NCBI GenBank assembly: GCA_020629815.1
Contig: JAHDCN010000029.1
Span: forward strand, 1-17,443
Reading direction: 5' to 3'
Origin: Verrucomicrobiota bacterium
Lineage (GTDB): Bacteria; Verrucomicrobiota; Verrucomicrobiia; Verrucomicrobiales; DEV007
Length of the DNA: 17,443 nt
Below are positions 1 to 7,808 of this stretch, piece by piece. The notes below the pieces were generated by a model that was not told where the DNA came from, made no database searches, and worked only from the letters and a program-made list of their open reading frames with translations. The position numbers were made by a program, and so were the translations under genes. Numbering within the stretch: position 1 is the first letter of the stretch; each line of letters opens with the position of its first letter.

Positions 1-668
1 GTGTCGGCGTAGCGAACCAGATCGAGCCAGTAGACAGCCAACCGTTCGCCAAAGGCGGGATTCGCCAGTAATTGATCGACCAATTTTTCGTAGGCCTGCG
101 GCGACGCATCCTTCACAAAGGCATCGACTGCCTCGGCTTTAGGCGGCAAACCGAGAAGGTCAAAATGCAGACGTCGCGCCAGCGTCACCTTGTCCGCGCG
201 CTGTGAAGGCTTCAGTCCTTTTTCCGCCAGTCCCTTTTCGACAAAGTGATCGATGACGCCTTTGCCCTCAGGAACATTCTTGTCCTCCAGGGGAGCGTAA
301 GACCAGTGAGTCTTGTATTCGGCACCTTCTTCGATCCAGGTCTTGATCAGTTTCTTTTCCTCAGCCGTCAGCGGTTTGTGAAACTTCTTCGGCGGCATGA
401 CATCGTCTTCGTCCTCGCCCATGTCGATGCGGAACCACGCTTCGCTTTCCTCCGGTTTGCCCGGCACAATCGCCGCGTAGCCACCCAAATCTTCGAAGGC
501 ACCTTCCTTCGTATCGAGCCGAAGATCGGCCGCCCGCTCGTGCTCATCGAAGCCGTGACAGGCAAAACATTTGTTGGAAAGAATCGGACGAATGTCGCGA
601 TTGAAATCGACGGCGTAGCCGATTCCCGCCCAGCCCAATGCGAAGAGAGTGAGAAGATACTTTTTCAC
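1..668 (-). CDS. PSCyt1/DUF1549-type cytochrome protein, 5' part only (runs off left edge)
   Basis: The reading frame is open from a GTG at 668-666 to the window edge, giving 222 visible codons of a protein that in this family is usually 700-1000 residues. The N-terminus (VKKYLLTLFALGWAGIGYA) is a typical Sec signal peptide, which is why the GTG is chosen; a GAGGG purine run abuts it, too close to be an ideal ribosome site. The mature protein begins VDFNRDIRPIL, followed by a heme c motif CFACH at residues 34-38, an LRLDT segment and an MPP motif, all typical of the planctomycete cytochrome C (PSCyt1) domain. The last visible residues, YWLDLVRYADT, are the start of the DUF1549 (PSCyt2) domain. 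A DUF1553 domain would be expected beyond the edge. The family is exported, abundant in Planctomycetes and Verrucomicrobia, and often linked to polysaccharide use; the exact reaction is unknown. Confidence 0.9.
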   Translation of the reverse strand, partial: MKKYLLTLFALGWAGIGYAVDFNRDIRPILSNKCFACHGFDEHERAADLRLDTKEGAFEDLGGYAAIVPGKPEESEAWFRIDMGEDEDDVMPPKKFHKPLTAEEKKLIKTWIEEGAEYKTHWSYAPLEDKNVPEGKGVIDHFVEKGLAEKGLKPSQRADKVTLARRLHFDLLGLPPKAEAVDAFVKDASPQAYEKLVDQLLANPAFGERLAVYWLDLVRYAD

Positions 669-763
669 CCCTCGATGAAACCGCAATTCCAACACAGTGT
701 CACGTCCCGTTTTTTCGTAGAAAATAGATGAGTAAGATTTTGTCGTGAAGGTAATACGACCCA

Positions 764-803
764 ACCCAACAGGGTACAGTCCCCGACCTAACAGGGTTAA
801 GTC
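764..803 (+). repeat. 40-bp paired-dyad element, left copy
   Basis: Plus-strand ACCCAACAGGGTA (764-776), a 9-nt spacer, then ACCTAACAGGGTTAAGTC (786-803). Each core is a small dyad, ACCY-AACA-GGGT, and the two AACAGGGT cores are 22 bp apart (768 and 790). The same layout recurs at 17365-17404 with an unrelated 9-nt spacer. This copy starts 2 nt beyond the activator stop codon (806-808) and ends about 95 bp upstream of the PSCyt1 gene start, both on the minus strand. It could be a tandem operator for that gene or an interspersed repeat; two copies cannot decide. Confidence 0.75.
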
Positions 804-805
804 GG

Positions 806-2245
806 CTACTTCCTCAGGCCGTAGTTCTTCAATTTTTGACGTAGGGTAAGACGGGAAAGCCCCAGGAATTGGGCGGCTTTGCTCAGGTTGTCAGCGCTTT
901 TTTTCATCGCCTCGGCGAGCAACAACGGCTCGACATGTTCGATATATTTCTGGTGGGCATCTTCGGTCTCGTCTTCGGCTGCCCGCTGGATCAGCTTGCG
1001 ACTGAATTCCACCAAGTAGGCCTCCCAATCTCCACTCCCCTCTTCCTTTGCGACAGGAGTATCATTTTCGGACAGGATCTCTTCGACGATCTTTCGATTG
1101 ATGGGGTAGCCGCGCGCGGCCAACACACATTTGCGGACAACATTCTGCAGTTGCCTAACGTTGCCGGGCCACGTAGCAGCCTCCAAAGTTTCCACTGCAT
1201 TCGCAGTGATAGAAACTGGTGGCAGTTCCATTTCTTCCGCTGTTCGGCGAATGAAGAAACGAGTCAGCAGTGGGATGTCGCCATCCCGATAGCGCAGCGG
1301 CGGCAGTTCGATGGTGGCCACATTGAGCCGATAGAATAAATCCTCCCGAAAGGTGCCGTCGGCGATCATTTGCTCCAGCGGCCGGTGAGTGGCTGCAATG
1401 ATTCTGACATCGACAGGAATCTCTCCAGTGCCGCCGACTCGCTGAATGCTTCGCTCCTGCAAGACTCGCAGCAGCTTCGCCTGCAGTGCCAAGTCGAGAT
1501 CACCAATCTCATCGAGAAACAAGGTGGCATTGTTAGCCTGCTCGAATTTCCCGATGCGCATATTGTGGGCTCCGGTGAAAGAGCCCTTTTCATGACCAAA
1601 GAGCTCGGACTCGAGAAAGTTCTCCGGGATTGCAGCGCAATTTACGGTGATGAATGGCAAATGAGCCCGGTGCCCATATTGATAGAGGGCCCGGGCTACG
1701 AGCTCCTTACCGGTTCCCGTTTCTCCCCGAATCAGGACAGTCACCGGTGTCGGAGAGAGGCGACCGAGGTCTTTGTAGACTTTGAGCATCGACCGGCTGT
1801 TGCCGATCATGGCGTCCGACTGCTCGTTGCGCTGGTTCTTCGGATCGATGGTCACCGACTCGCCCATTTTGCGCGCACACTCGACTGCTTCCAAAACGGA
1901 TCGGCGAATCTCAGATGCCTCGAAAGGCTTGGCGACGAAGTCGAATGCCCCGGCTTTCACCACTTCGATCGCAGTCTTGCTGTCGTAGGATGTTGCTGTG
2001 ATGACAACTGGCGTTGGCTGAGGCGATTTTTTCAGTTCACTGACCAGCGCCAGGCTTTGCCCGGTTTGTGGGCCCATTTCACACACCACCGCATCAAAAC
2101 GTTGCTGCTGTAGCGCCTCAACCGCTGCCTTGATTGTATCGACCGAGACAAAACGGAAGTCATCGTCTTTGAAAGCATCACCAATGACCACGGCGGTGTC
2201 GGGCGAGGAATCGCAGATCAATACGAGGTAAGAGGAATCGTCCAT
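806..2245 (-). CDS. NtrC-family sigma-54-dependent transcriptional activator with an atypical receiver
   Basis: The 479-residue protein has the full NtrC architecture. An N-terminal receiver occupies about residues 5-125. The AAA+ domain (about 145-380) has Walker A GETGTGKE (174-181), the sigma-54 contact loop GSFTGA (221-226), Walker B LFLDEIGD (242-249), FREDLFYRLN (299-308) and WPGNVRQL (359-366). A Fis-type helix-turn-helix follows (about 440-479). In the receiver the early Asp (D12) and the late Lys (K106, in AKPF) are present, but the expected phospho-acceptor position in VVCEMGP is Glu56, not Asp. No sensor kinase lies nearby. The gene is divergent from glnB, and the gap between them carries a sigma-54 promoter and NtrC-like dyads, so control of glnB and of itself is a reasonable inference. 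The ATG at 2245 fits the start of the receiver fold. The family is certain; the specific name (ntrC or other) is not. Confidence 0.95.
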   Translation of the reverse strand: MDDSSYLVLICDSSPDTAVVIGDAFKDDDFRFVSVDTIKAAVEALQQQRFDAVVCEMGPQTGQSLALVSELKKSPQPTPVVITATSYDSKTAIEVVKAGAFDFVAKPFEASEIRRSVLEAVECARKMGESVTIDPKNQRNEQSDAMIGNSRSMLKVYKDLGRLSPTPVTVLIRGETGTGKELVARALYQYGHRAHLPFITVNCAAIPENFLESELFGHEKGSFTGAHNMRIGKFEQANNATLFLDEIGDLDLALQAKLLRVLQERSIQRVGGTGEIPVDVRIIAATHRPLEQMIADGTFREDLFYRLNVATIELPPLRYRDGDIPLLTRFFIRRTAEEMELPPVSITANAVETLEAATWPGNVRQLQNVVRKCVLAARGYPINRKIVEEILSENDTPVAKEEGSGDWEAYLVEFSRKLIQRAAEDETEDAHQKYIEHVEPLLLAEAMKKSADNLSKAAQFLGLSRLTLRQKLKNYGLRK

Positions 2246-2257
2246 TTAGCCGCCAGA

Positions 2258-2296
2258 TGGTAAAATACTTTTCATCGAATGGTAAGTTTTTTACCA
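2258..2296. promoter_or_regulatory. Tandem TGGTAA-N5-TTACCA activator sites (putative enhancer)
   Basis: A perfect 17-bp dyad, TGGTAA-GTTTT-TTACCA, lies at 2280-2296. A second copy with the same layout, TGGTAA-AATAC-TTTTCA (10 of 12 arm bases match), lies at 2258-2274. Their centres are 22 bp apart, about two helical turns. The 6-5-6 layout is that of NtrC-family enhancer sites, though the arm sequence differs from the enteric consensus TGCACY-N5-RGTGCA. The centre of the perfect site is about 88 bp upstream of the start point predicted from the sigma-54 promoter facing glnB. The sites also lie 13-51 bp upstream of the activator's own ATG, so they could mediate autoregulation. The binding protein is inferred from position. 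Confidence 0.55.
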
Positions 2297-2304
2297 GAAA
2301 ATAG

Positions 2305-2775
<471 letters not shown>

Positions 2776-2796
2776 TCAGGCGAATTTAAACTCCCC

Positions 2797-2836
2797 AAAA
2801 AAGCGGCAGAGGCTGGTCCTCTGTCGCTTTTTCTTT
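2797..2836 (+). terminator. Intrinsic terminator after glnB
   Basis: A stem formed by AAAAAAGCGGCAGAGG (2797-2812) and CCTCTGTCGCTTTTT (2818-2832) encloses a 5-nt loop, CTGGT, and is followed by a T-rich tail. The GC part pairs over 10 bp with a single G-T wobble. It begins 21 nt after the glnB stop and lies 48 nt before the trpB start, so it should separate the two transcripts. The A tract upstream may allow weak termination from the other side as well. Confidence 0.85.
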
Positions 2837-2883
2837 GTACTGGACTGATACAGGATTGCGTCGATCTTCGTAACCACGAAACG

Positions 2884-4110
2884 ATGAGCGAACCAGCCGA
2901 CGCGACGCAAACACCTTTGACGACGACTTCCCTGCCGGATGCCACCGGGCACTTCGGTACTTTCGGAGGTCGTTTTGTCCCCGAAACTTTGGTGGCAGCA
3001 CTCGATGAGTTGACTGCTGAATACGAAAAGGCGCAGGCCGATCCCACCTTCCATGAAGAGCTGGATGGTCTCCTGGCCGACTTTTGCGGTCGCGAAACGC
3101 CGCTGTATTTCGCCGAGCAATGGACGAAGAAACTCGGCGGTGCGAAAATTTACCTGAAGCGCGAAGACCTTCTCCACACCGGTGCACACAAGATCAATAA
3201 CGCATTGGGCCAGATCCTGCTCGCGAAGCGACTCGGCAAAAAGCGTATTATCGCTGAGACAGGAGCTGGTCAGCATGGTGTGGCCACTGCATCAGTTGCC
3301 GCGCGTTTCGGCATGGAGTGCATCGTCTACATGGGCGAAGTCGATATGGACCGGCAACACCTCAATGTGGTCCGGATGAATTTGATGGGCGCTGAAGTCT
3401 GCGCTGTGACTGCCGGACAACGCACCTTGAAGGAGGCGGTGAATGAAGCCCTCCGCGACTGGGTAACCAACGTGCGCACCACCCACTACATTCTGGGCAG
3501 CGCTTTGGGTCCGCATCCCTACCCGATGATGGTCCGCGATTTCCACCGGGTAATCGGCAAAGAGGCCCGTCAGCAAATTCAGGAAATCGAAGGTAAGCTG
3601 CCCGACATGCTGGTTGCCTGTGTAGGCGGCGGAAGTAATGCCATTGGTTTGTTTCACCCTTTCCTCGAGGACAAGGATGTGAAAATGGTGGGTGTGGAAG
3701 CAGGAGGTCACGGTGTCGAAAAAGAAGGCGATCATGCTGCCCGTTTTCAGGGTGGCAAACTCGGAGTTCTTCAAGGGACCAAGACCTGGTTGCTAGCAGA
3801 TGATCAGGGACAGATTGAATTAACCCACTCCGTGTCTGCCGGTCTGGACTACGCAGCTGTTGGCCCGGAGCACGCTTTCCTCCAGGACGAAGGACGCGTC
3901 GATTACACTTTCGCGACTGATGACGAGACCCTGGATGCTTTCAAAGAGCTATCCAGTGTCGAGGGAATCATTCCTGCTCTGGAGAGTTCCCATGCTCTTG
4001 CCTACGTAAAGAAAGTCGCTCCCACTATGTCGCCCGACCAAGTGATTGTGGTCAATCTCTCCGGCCGTGGTGATAAGGACGTCGAGCAGGCTGCAAAATA
4101 CCTGCTGTGA
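2884..4110 (+). CDS. trpB: Tryptophan synthase beta chain
   Basis: The beta subunit condenses indole with L-serine to form tryptophan using pyridoxal phosphate. The 408-residue length matches the TrpB1 type. Visible landmarks are [13 protein letters not shown] (24-36), HTGAHKINN (98-106) with the cofactor lysine K103, catalytic E125 in ETGAGQHG, the phosphate-binding loop GGGSNA (248-253) and LSGRGDKD (392-399). The N-terminus is some 20 residues longer than in enteric homologues, rich in Thr and without a signal peptide. The ATG has no Shine-Dalgarno sequence. The alpha subunit gene (trpA) is not adjacent, so it must lie elsewhere. The stop codon overlaps the GTG start of the next gene (GTGA), indicating translational coupling with a dehydrogenase. 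Confidence 0.97.
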   Translation: MSEPADATQTPLTTTSLPDATGHFGTFGGRFVPETLVAALDELTAEYEKAQADPTFHEELDGLLADFCGRETPLYFAEQWTKKLGGAKIYLKREDLLHTGAHKINNALGQILLAKRLGKKRIIAETGAGQHGVATASVAARFGMECIVYMGEVDMDRQHLNVVRMNLMGAEVCAVTAGQRTLKEAVNEALRDWVTNVRTTHYILGSALGPHPYPMMVRDFHRVIGKEARQQIQEIEGKLPDMLVACVGGGSNAIGLFHPFLEDKDVKMVGVEAGGHGVEKEGDHAARFQGGKLGVLQGTKTWLLADDQGQIELTHSVSAGLDYAAVGPEHAFLQDEGRVDYTFATDDETLDAFKELSSVEGIIPALESSHALAYVKKVAPTMSPDQVIVVNLSGRGDKDVEQAAKYLL

Positions 4111-5102
4111 GCGAACTCGCCAAAGTCGTTATCACCGACCTGATTGTCGAGCCGCTCGACTACGAAAGACGTGTGCTCGACGGAGTCGCGGAGGTCATCG
4201 CTCTCAATGCGATGAGTGAAGCTGAGCTCGAAGGCCAAATCGAAGATGCCGATGCGATCATGGTGTATCACTATTTTCGTTTCACAGAGGCGAGCATTGG
4301 CAGACTGAAAAATTGCAAGGTTATCGTGCGGCCGGGAGTGGGCTACGATGGTGTGGATATTGGTGCGGCCCGCGAGCAGGGTATTCCGGTTTGCAACGTG
4401 CCCGACTACGGCACGGAGGAAGTCGCTGACTCTGCCCTTGGAATGGCTTTGTCATTAGCGCGGGGAACCCATTTTCTGAACAGCCGTTTACAACGCGGAA
4501 TCGGAGAGTGGAATGTCGATCAAGCCTTACCGGTGCCGCGCCTTCGAGGTCGCACTTTTGGCATCATCGGCTGTGGTCGGATCGGAACTGCAGTCGCTCA
4601 GCGGGCCAAATCTTTTGGCTTCGATGTAGTCTTTTATGATCCGTATGTGCCGGATGGTCTCGACAAAGCGCTTGGGATCCGCCGGGTGGACTCGCTTGGC
4701 GAGTTGCTCCATCAGAGCTACGTGGTTTCAGCTCATTGTCCGTTAACGGAAGAAACGCAAAACTTGATTGGCAGTGCTGAGATTTCGCAAATGCCTGTCG
4801 GTTCGTATTTGATCAACAACTCCCGCGGTGGTGTCGTCGATACGGAGGCAGTCGTTGAAGCACTCGAAGAAGGGCATTTGGCCGGAGCCGGCATTGATGT
4901 ATTGGAACAGGAACCACCGGATGAAGATTCCCGTGTTCTTTCCGCATGGCGCGACCCGAATCATCCAGCACACGACCGTCTAATTCTGAATCCACACACC
5001 GCGTTCTACTGCGAAGAGGGATGCGAGGAGTTTCGCACCAAAGGTGCACAGGAAGTTTTACGGGCTCTGCAAGGCGAGCCGCTGCGAAATGTTGTGAACT
5101 AA
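4107..5102 (+). CDS. D-isomer-specific 2-hydroxyacid dehydrogenase, CtBP-like
   Basis: This 331-residue NAD-dependent dehydrogenase belongs to the D-2-hydroxyacid family, closest in look to the CtBP/phosphoglycerate dehydrogenase branch. The Rossmann motif GCGRIG is at 155-160 with the adenosine-ribose aspartate D178 (FYDPY). The catalytic set is R240 (NNSRGGVVD), E269 (EQEPPDE) and H297 (LNPHTAF). The substrate cannot be told from sequence; 2-ketoacid reduction or D-2-hydroxyacid oxidation is expected. The start is GTG at 4107, inside the last codons of trpB, giving a 4-nt GTGA overlap, so the two genes are probably cotranscribed and coupled. Its stop lies 2 bp from the stop of the convergent esterase gene. 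Confidence 0.9.
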   Translation: MSELAKVVITDLIVEPLDYERRVLDGVAEVIALNAMSEAELEGQIEDADAIMVYHYFRFTEASIGRLKNCKVIVRPGVGYDGVDIGAAREQGIPVCNVPDYGTEEVADSALGMALSLARGTHFLNSRLQRGIGEWNVDQALPVPRLRGRTFGIIGCGRIGTAVAQRAKSFGFDVVFYDPYVPDGLDKALGIRRVDSLGELLHQSYVVSAHCPLTEETQNLIGSAEISQMPVGSYLINNSRGGVVDTEAVVEALEEGHLAGAGIDVLEQEPPDEDSRVLSAWRDPNHPAHDRLILNPHTAFYCEEGCEEFRTKGAQEVLRALQGEPLRNVVN

Positions 5103-5104
5103 AA

Positions 5105-6232
5105 TCACTCCCCGGCTTTCACTTCGCGATCGGCAGGTTTTTCGGTTGCTCCGAGAAGGTGGAACCGGAGAAACTGATCAACGGTTTGATTCACTGCTGG
5201 ACCAAATCCGGCACCGTGGCCACCATCGCGAACGGTTAGCAAGGTGGTTTCGACTCCGACGGCCTCCAGCGCTTTCTCAAATTCCACCGATTGTTGATAC
5301 GGCACCAATTTGTCCTGTGTACCATGGACGATCAGACTCGGGACATCATCTGAGGTAACATAGGTTTGCGGGGACGCGGCATTGGCTTTGTCAGGATGAT
5401 CCTTCACGGACGCTCCAATCAGCATCGACTCGGGAGAATCCCCAGCGAGATGATCAATATTGCTTGGGTGATCATTCATGGTGAGAAATTTTGCCGGACC
5501 AAAGTAATTCACAACACAATGAACTTTTGACGAGACCTCTTTGTGTGGTCCGATCTCGCCTTCCAGTGCTTCCACTCCATTGGAAACACCGAGCATTGCC
5601 ACCAGGTGACCACCAGCCGAAGTCCCCCAAACAGCAATCCTCTCCGCATCGTATCCGTATTGATCCGCATGGGCCCTCAACCAGCGCATCGCTGCTTTGC
5701 AGTCGTGAATCTGGGCAGGCCACTGGGCTTCCGGACTCAGCCGGTAGGCAATCGAAGCGCCGGCAAACTCTCCGGTTTTTACAAAGTCAATCAATCGCCC
5801 GCCACCGCTGTTCTTGTCGCCGCTTTTCCAGCCACCTCCATGGATGAAGACCAGAAGAGGCACTTTTTCCTTCTTTGGATTTTTCGGGAGATACAAATCC
5901 AGAGCCTGCCGCGGGTTGCCGGTTCCTGCGTAGTCCTGATCAGCCAGCTTGCGAATGGAATCCGGCACTTGGAGCATCTTTCTTCTTTTCTGCTCGTCGG
6001 GCAGGTTGCGCTTCGTAACAAACTTCGTGTGCTCTTCCAGAGAAATAGACTTGTCTCCGTTGGTATCCACTTTTTCGAAATTACCTCTCAGCTGACGGGG
6101 CAATTCCTGCCGAATCAACTTTCCATCCCCATTGAGATCCCAGGTTTCAAAAGTTCGCTGCGCACGGGATTTCTCCTGAGCTTCGATCGATGTAAGCAAC
6201 AACACTGCGGCAAGGAGTAGTGCAAATCTCAT
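5105..6232 (-). CDS. Exported EF-hand protein with alpha/beta-hydrolase (esterase/lipase) domain
   Basis: Starting at the ATG at 6232 gives 375 residues beginning with a clean signal peptide (MRFALLLAAVLLLTSIEA); the upstream TTG would add 12 non-signal residues and is rejected. Two EF-hand-like calcium loops follow, DLNGDGKLIRQEL (32-44) and DTNGDKSISLEEH (56-68). The rest is an alpha/beta hydrolase of the BD-FAE/carboxylesterase type: oxyanion motif HGGGW (131-135), nucleophile S205 in GTSAGG, acid D307 in HGTQD and H339 in DGGHG. An exported carbohydrate or acetyl esterase is likely; the substrate is unknown. The combination of calcium-binding and hydrolase domains is common in PVC secretomes. 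It lies 55 bp downstream of the PcfJ-like gene on the same strand and may share its transcript. Confidence 0.88.
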   Translation of the reverse strand: MRFALLLAAVLLLTSIEAQEKSRAQRTFETWDLNGDGKLIRQELPRQLRGNFEKVDTNGDKSISLEEHTKFVTKRNLPDEQKRRKMLQVPDSIRKLADQDYAGTGNPRQALDLYLPKNPKKEKVPLLVFIHGGGWKSGDKNSGGGRLIDFVKTGEFAGASIAYRLSPEAQWPAQIHDCKAAMRWLRAHADQYGYDAERIAVWGTSAGGHLVAMLGVSNGVEALEGEIGPHKEVSSKVHCVVNYFGPAKFLTMNDHPSNIDHLAGDSPESMLIGASVKDHPDKANAASPQTYVTSDDVPSLIVHGTQDKLVPYQQSVEFEKALEAVGVETTLLTVRDGGHGAGFGPAVNQTVDQFLRFHLLGATEKPADREVKAGE

Positions 6233-6287
6233 AAGGAAATGTAACACCTTGAGTGCCTGAAGTTGCAACGGAAACCGGGGATATCGT

Positions 6288-7580
6288 TCAGGCAGCAGCT
6301 TCCAGAATCTCCCGGTGACGCTCCAGCCAATCGGAAATAAATTGTTCGGTTACCCGCGAAACCGGTTGGTTGCTGCGAACCTCCAACTCACTGATCTGCC
6401 AATCGAGAGAATCAGTGTCGCTTCGAGTCAGTGAAAGAGTCGCCCTCTCTGGATCCAGCACCTTGTATATGTAGGTCGTCCCTGACCGAACACGGGAGGC
6501 ATAGCTACCGACACAGTTGTTTTGCAACTCACCTTCGTTGACCAACCCATCGGCGGAGGTGATTGGCTCAATCTTGCCGGGAATGCCGGGAAGCGGCGGG
6601 GTTCGAAACCAATGGTTACCAACTTCTTCACTGTTGGCCTGTTCCAACTGACGCAATCGCCGCCGATAGCCTGCTGTCACTTCTTCGTGAACTCCGTGAA
6701 GGTGGTCTACCGACTGAATCTTGCCAATCTGCGATCCAGTGTGCAGTTGTTGGTGCATGTCCAGCGTACTGGTAATCAGGTGAACGACCTTGCCCCGATA
6801 TCGCTCGGTGGAGTCCATCGCAACCTCCTCCAGTAGATTTGGCGTAGCAACTTCCGCTGCCGCCTCGTTCTGCAAAATCTCAACCACGCCCGAATTGATC
6901 ACGGGAACGTGATTCAGATAACTCCTTGGATTCCCCGATTCGCGACGAAGCAGGGTAACGATGGAATGCCAGTTGTCACCGGTCACCGACTGTGGACAAA
7001 TCTTGCGAAACAAGCGCACCATGTTTTTCGTCGCTGGAAACTGGTTCAGCCCGAGGATCTCGGTTTGCTTCAAGGTGCACCATTGCATCTTCGATATTAG
7101 CTCCCCATCACAGTTCAATCTCTGAGCCGCAAAAAAGGCCAACACCGGGTTGTTTGCAGCCAGATCCAAAGCTCCTGGATCATACCGAAGCAGAAAAAGG
7201 TAAGGCCATTGGTGCGAACGAAATTTCTCCATCGCATTGCCAACCTCTTTGGGCATTGAAAAGCGAAACCGATCAAACGCCCGCTTCTTTTGCTCATTCT
7301 GTGTTGTCGGCGGAGCCGTCAACATAGCCGAATCGAAGAAGTCAAAATTGCCCTGACCGCCGTCAGAATTCGAGGCCACTTTCTTTTTGGGACGATACGG
7401 ATGGACCAGCCGAAACTCGGGAGAAAATACGTTCCATCCAGCGCTTTCCGCAGTGCGACGTTCCGCGAACGGTTCTTCCCAGCCCCGTATCCTCATGCGA
7501 AAGCCATTGCGCCTAATCCGAAGCTCCCGGTCATCGAACGAGTAGGCAGGCCAGTTTCGGGATGAGGTGCGGGGAGGCAT
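6288..7580 (-). CDS. PcfJ-like domain protein
   Basis: The ATG at 7580 gives 430 residues; an in-frame TTG eight codons upstream is less likely. The C-terminal part has the hallmark of the PcfJ-like family: LVNEGELQNNCVGSYASRV followed by a GTTYIYKVLDPERATLSL strand and a tryptophan-containing segment (LDWQISEL). The N-terminal 100 residues are basic and rich in Arg/Trp, and the middle is helical with no recognised domain. No signal peptide or membrane segment is seen, so it is probably cytoplasmic. PcfJ was named from an enterococcal conjugative plasmid but its biochemical role is not established. No pcfK, relaxase, integrase or other mobile gene lies nearby, and neighbours are ordinary chromosomal genes. 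It is divergent from the beta-lactamase-like gene with a 228-bp gap. Confidence 0.7.
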   Translation of the reverse strand: MPPRTSSRNWPAYSFDDRELRIRRNGFRMRIRGWEEPFAERRTAESAGWNVFSPEFRLVHPYRPKKKVASNSDGGQGNFDFFDSAMLTAPPTTQNEQKKRAFDRFRFSMPKEVGNAMEKFRSHQWPYLFLLRYDPGALDLAANNPVLAFFAAQRLNCDGELISKMQWCTLKQTEILGLNQFPATKNMVRLFRKICPQSVTGDNWHSIVTLLRRESGNPRSYLNHVPVINSGVVEILQNEAAAEVATPNLLEEVAMDSTERYRGKVVHLITSTLDMHQQLHTGSQIGKIQSVDHLHGVHEEVTAGYRRRLRQLEQANSEEVGNHWFRTPPLPGIPGKIEPITSADGLVNEGELQNNCVGSYASRVRSGTTYIYKVLDPERATLSLTRSDTDSLDWQISELEVRSNQPVSRVTEQFISDWLERHREILEAAA

Positions 7581-7617
7581 GGTAACCGTGAAGGAACTCC
7601 CCAAATTACTTTTCGCA

Positions 7618-7667
7618 ATGGATTCCGAGCTTCACGAATGATTTTCGATTCAGGAATTTGAATCCAT
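7618..7667. promoter_or_regulatory. Inverted repeat ATGGATTC/GAATCCAT in divergent promoter region
   Basis: Perfect 8-bp arms, ATGGATTC (7618-7625) and GAATCCAT (7660-7667), are separated by 34 nt. A further GATTC lies between them at about 7647-7651. The repeat sits in the 228-bp region between the divergent PcfJ-like gene and the beta-lactamase-like gene, which must contain both promoters. The arms could be two operator half-sites or chance; no sigma-70 hexamer pair stands out clearly in this region. Confidence 0.25.
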
Positions 7668-7808
7668 CGTTTTTTCCAATTGGATAAAAATTTTGTTATC
7701 ACCCTAACAGGTCAACAACGCCTTCACTGCCGCAATCAGAAAGAAAATGGCTCTGATTTTGTAATCGGAAAATCGGTGACAGCGGTCATTGTAACTCCCG
7801 CTTGTATT

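Noticed and set aside
764..803. Reading the paired AACAGGGT units as a CRISPR array or an intrinsic terminator
   Set aside because: Only two short units with a 9-nt gap, far below CRISPR repeat and spacer sizes, and no T tract follows the small dyads.
1370..2113. Long plus-strand open frame (247 codons) opposite the sigma-54 activator
   Set aside because: It lies entirely antisense to a strongly supported gene, and its product resembles no family. Other long antisense frames (for example 246-731, 10449-11150, 16953-17414) were rejected for the same reason.
6233..6268. Upstream TTG start for the esterase gene
   Set aside because: It would put 12 residues in front of a complete signal peptide that starts at the ATG at 6232.
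7701..7712. ACCCTAACAGGT, resembling the core of the 40-bp element
   Set aside because: The distribution of G and C around TAACA differs (ACCC-TAAC-AGGT versus ACCY-AACA-GGGT), there is no partner 22 bp away and no TTAAGTC tail. Probably chance or a decayed half.
7680..7808. Upstream TTG start for the beta-lactamase-like gene
   Set aside because: The extra 43 residues have no domain features and would bury the signal peptide beginning at the ATG at 7809.
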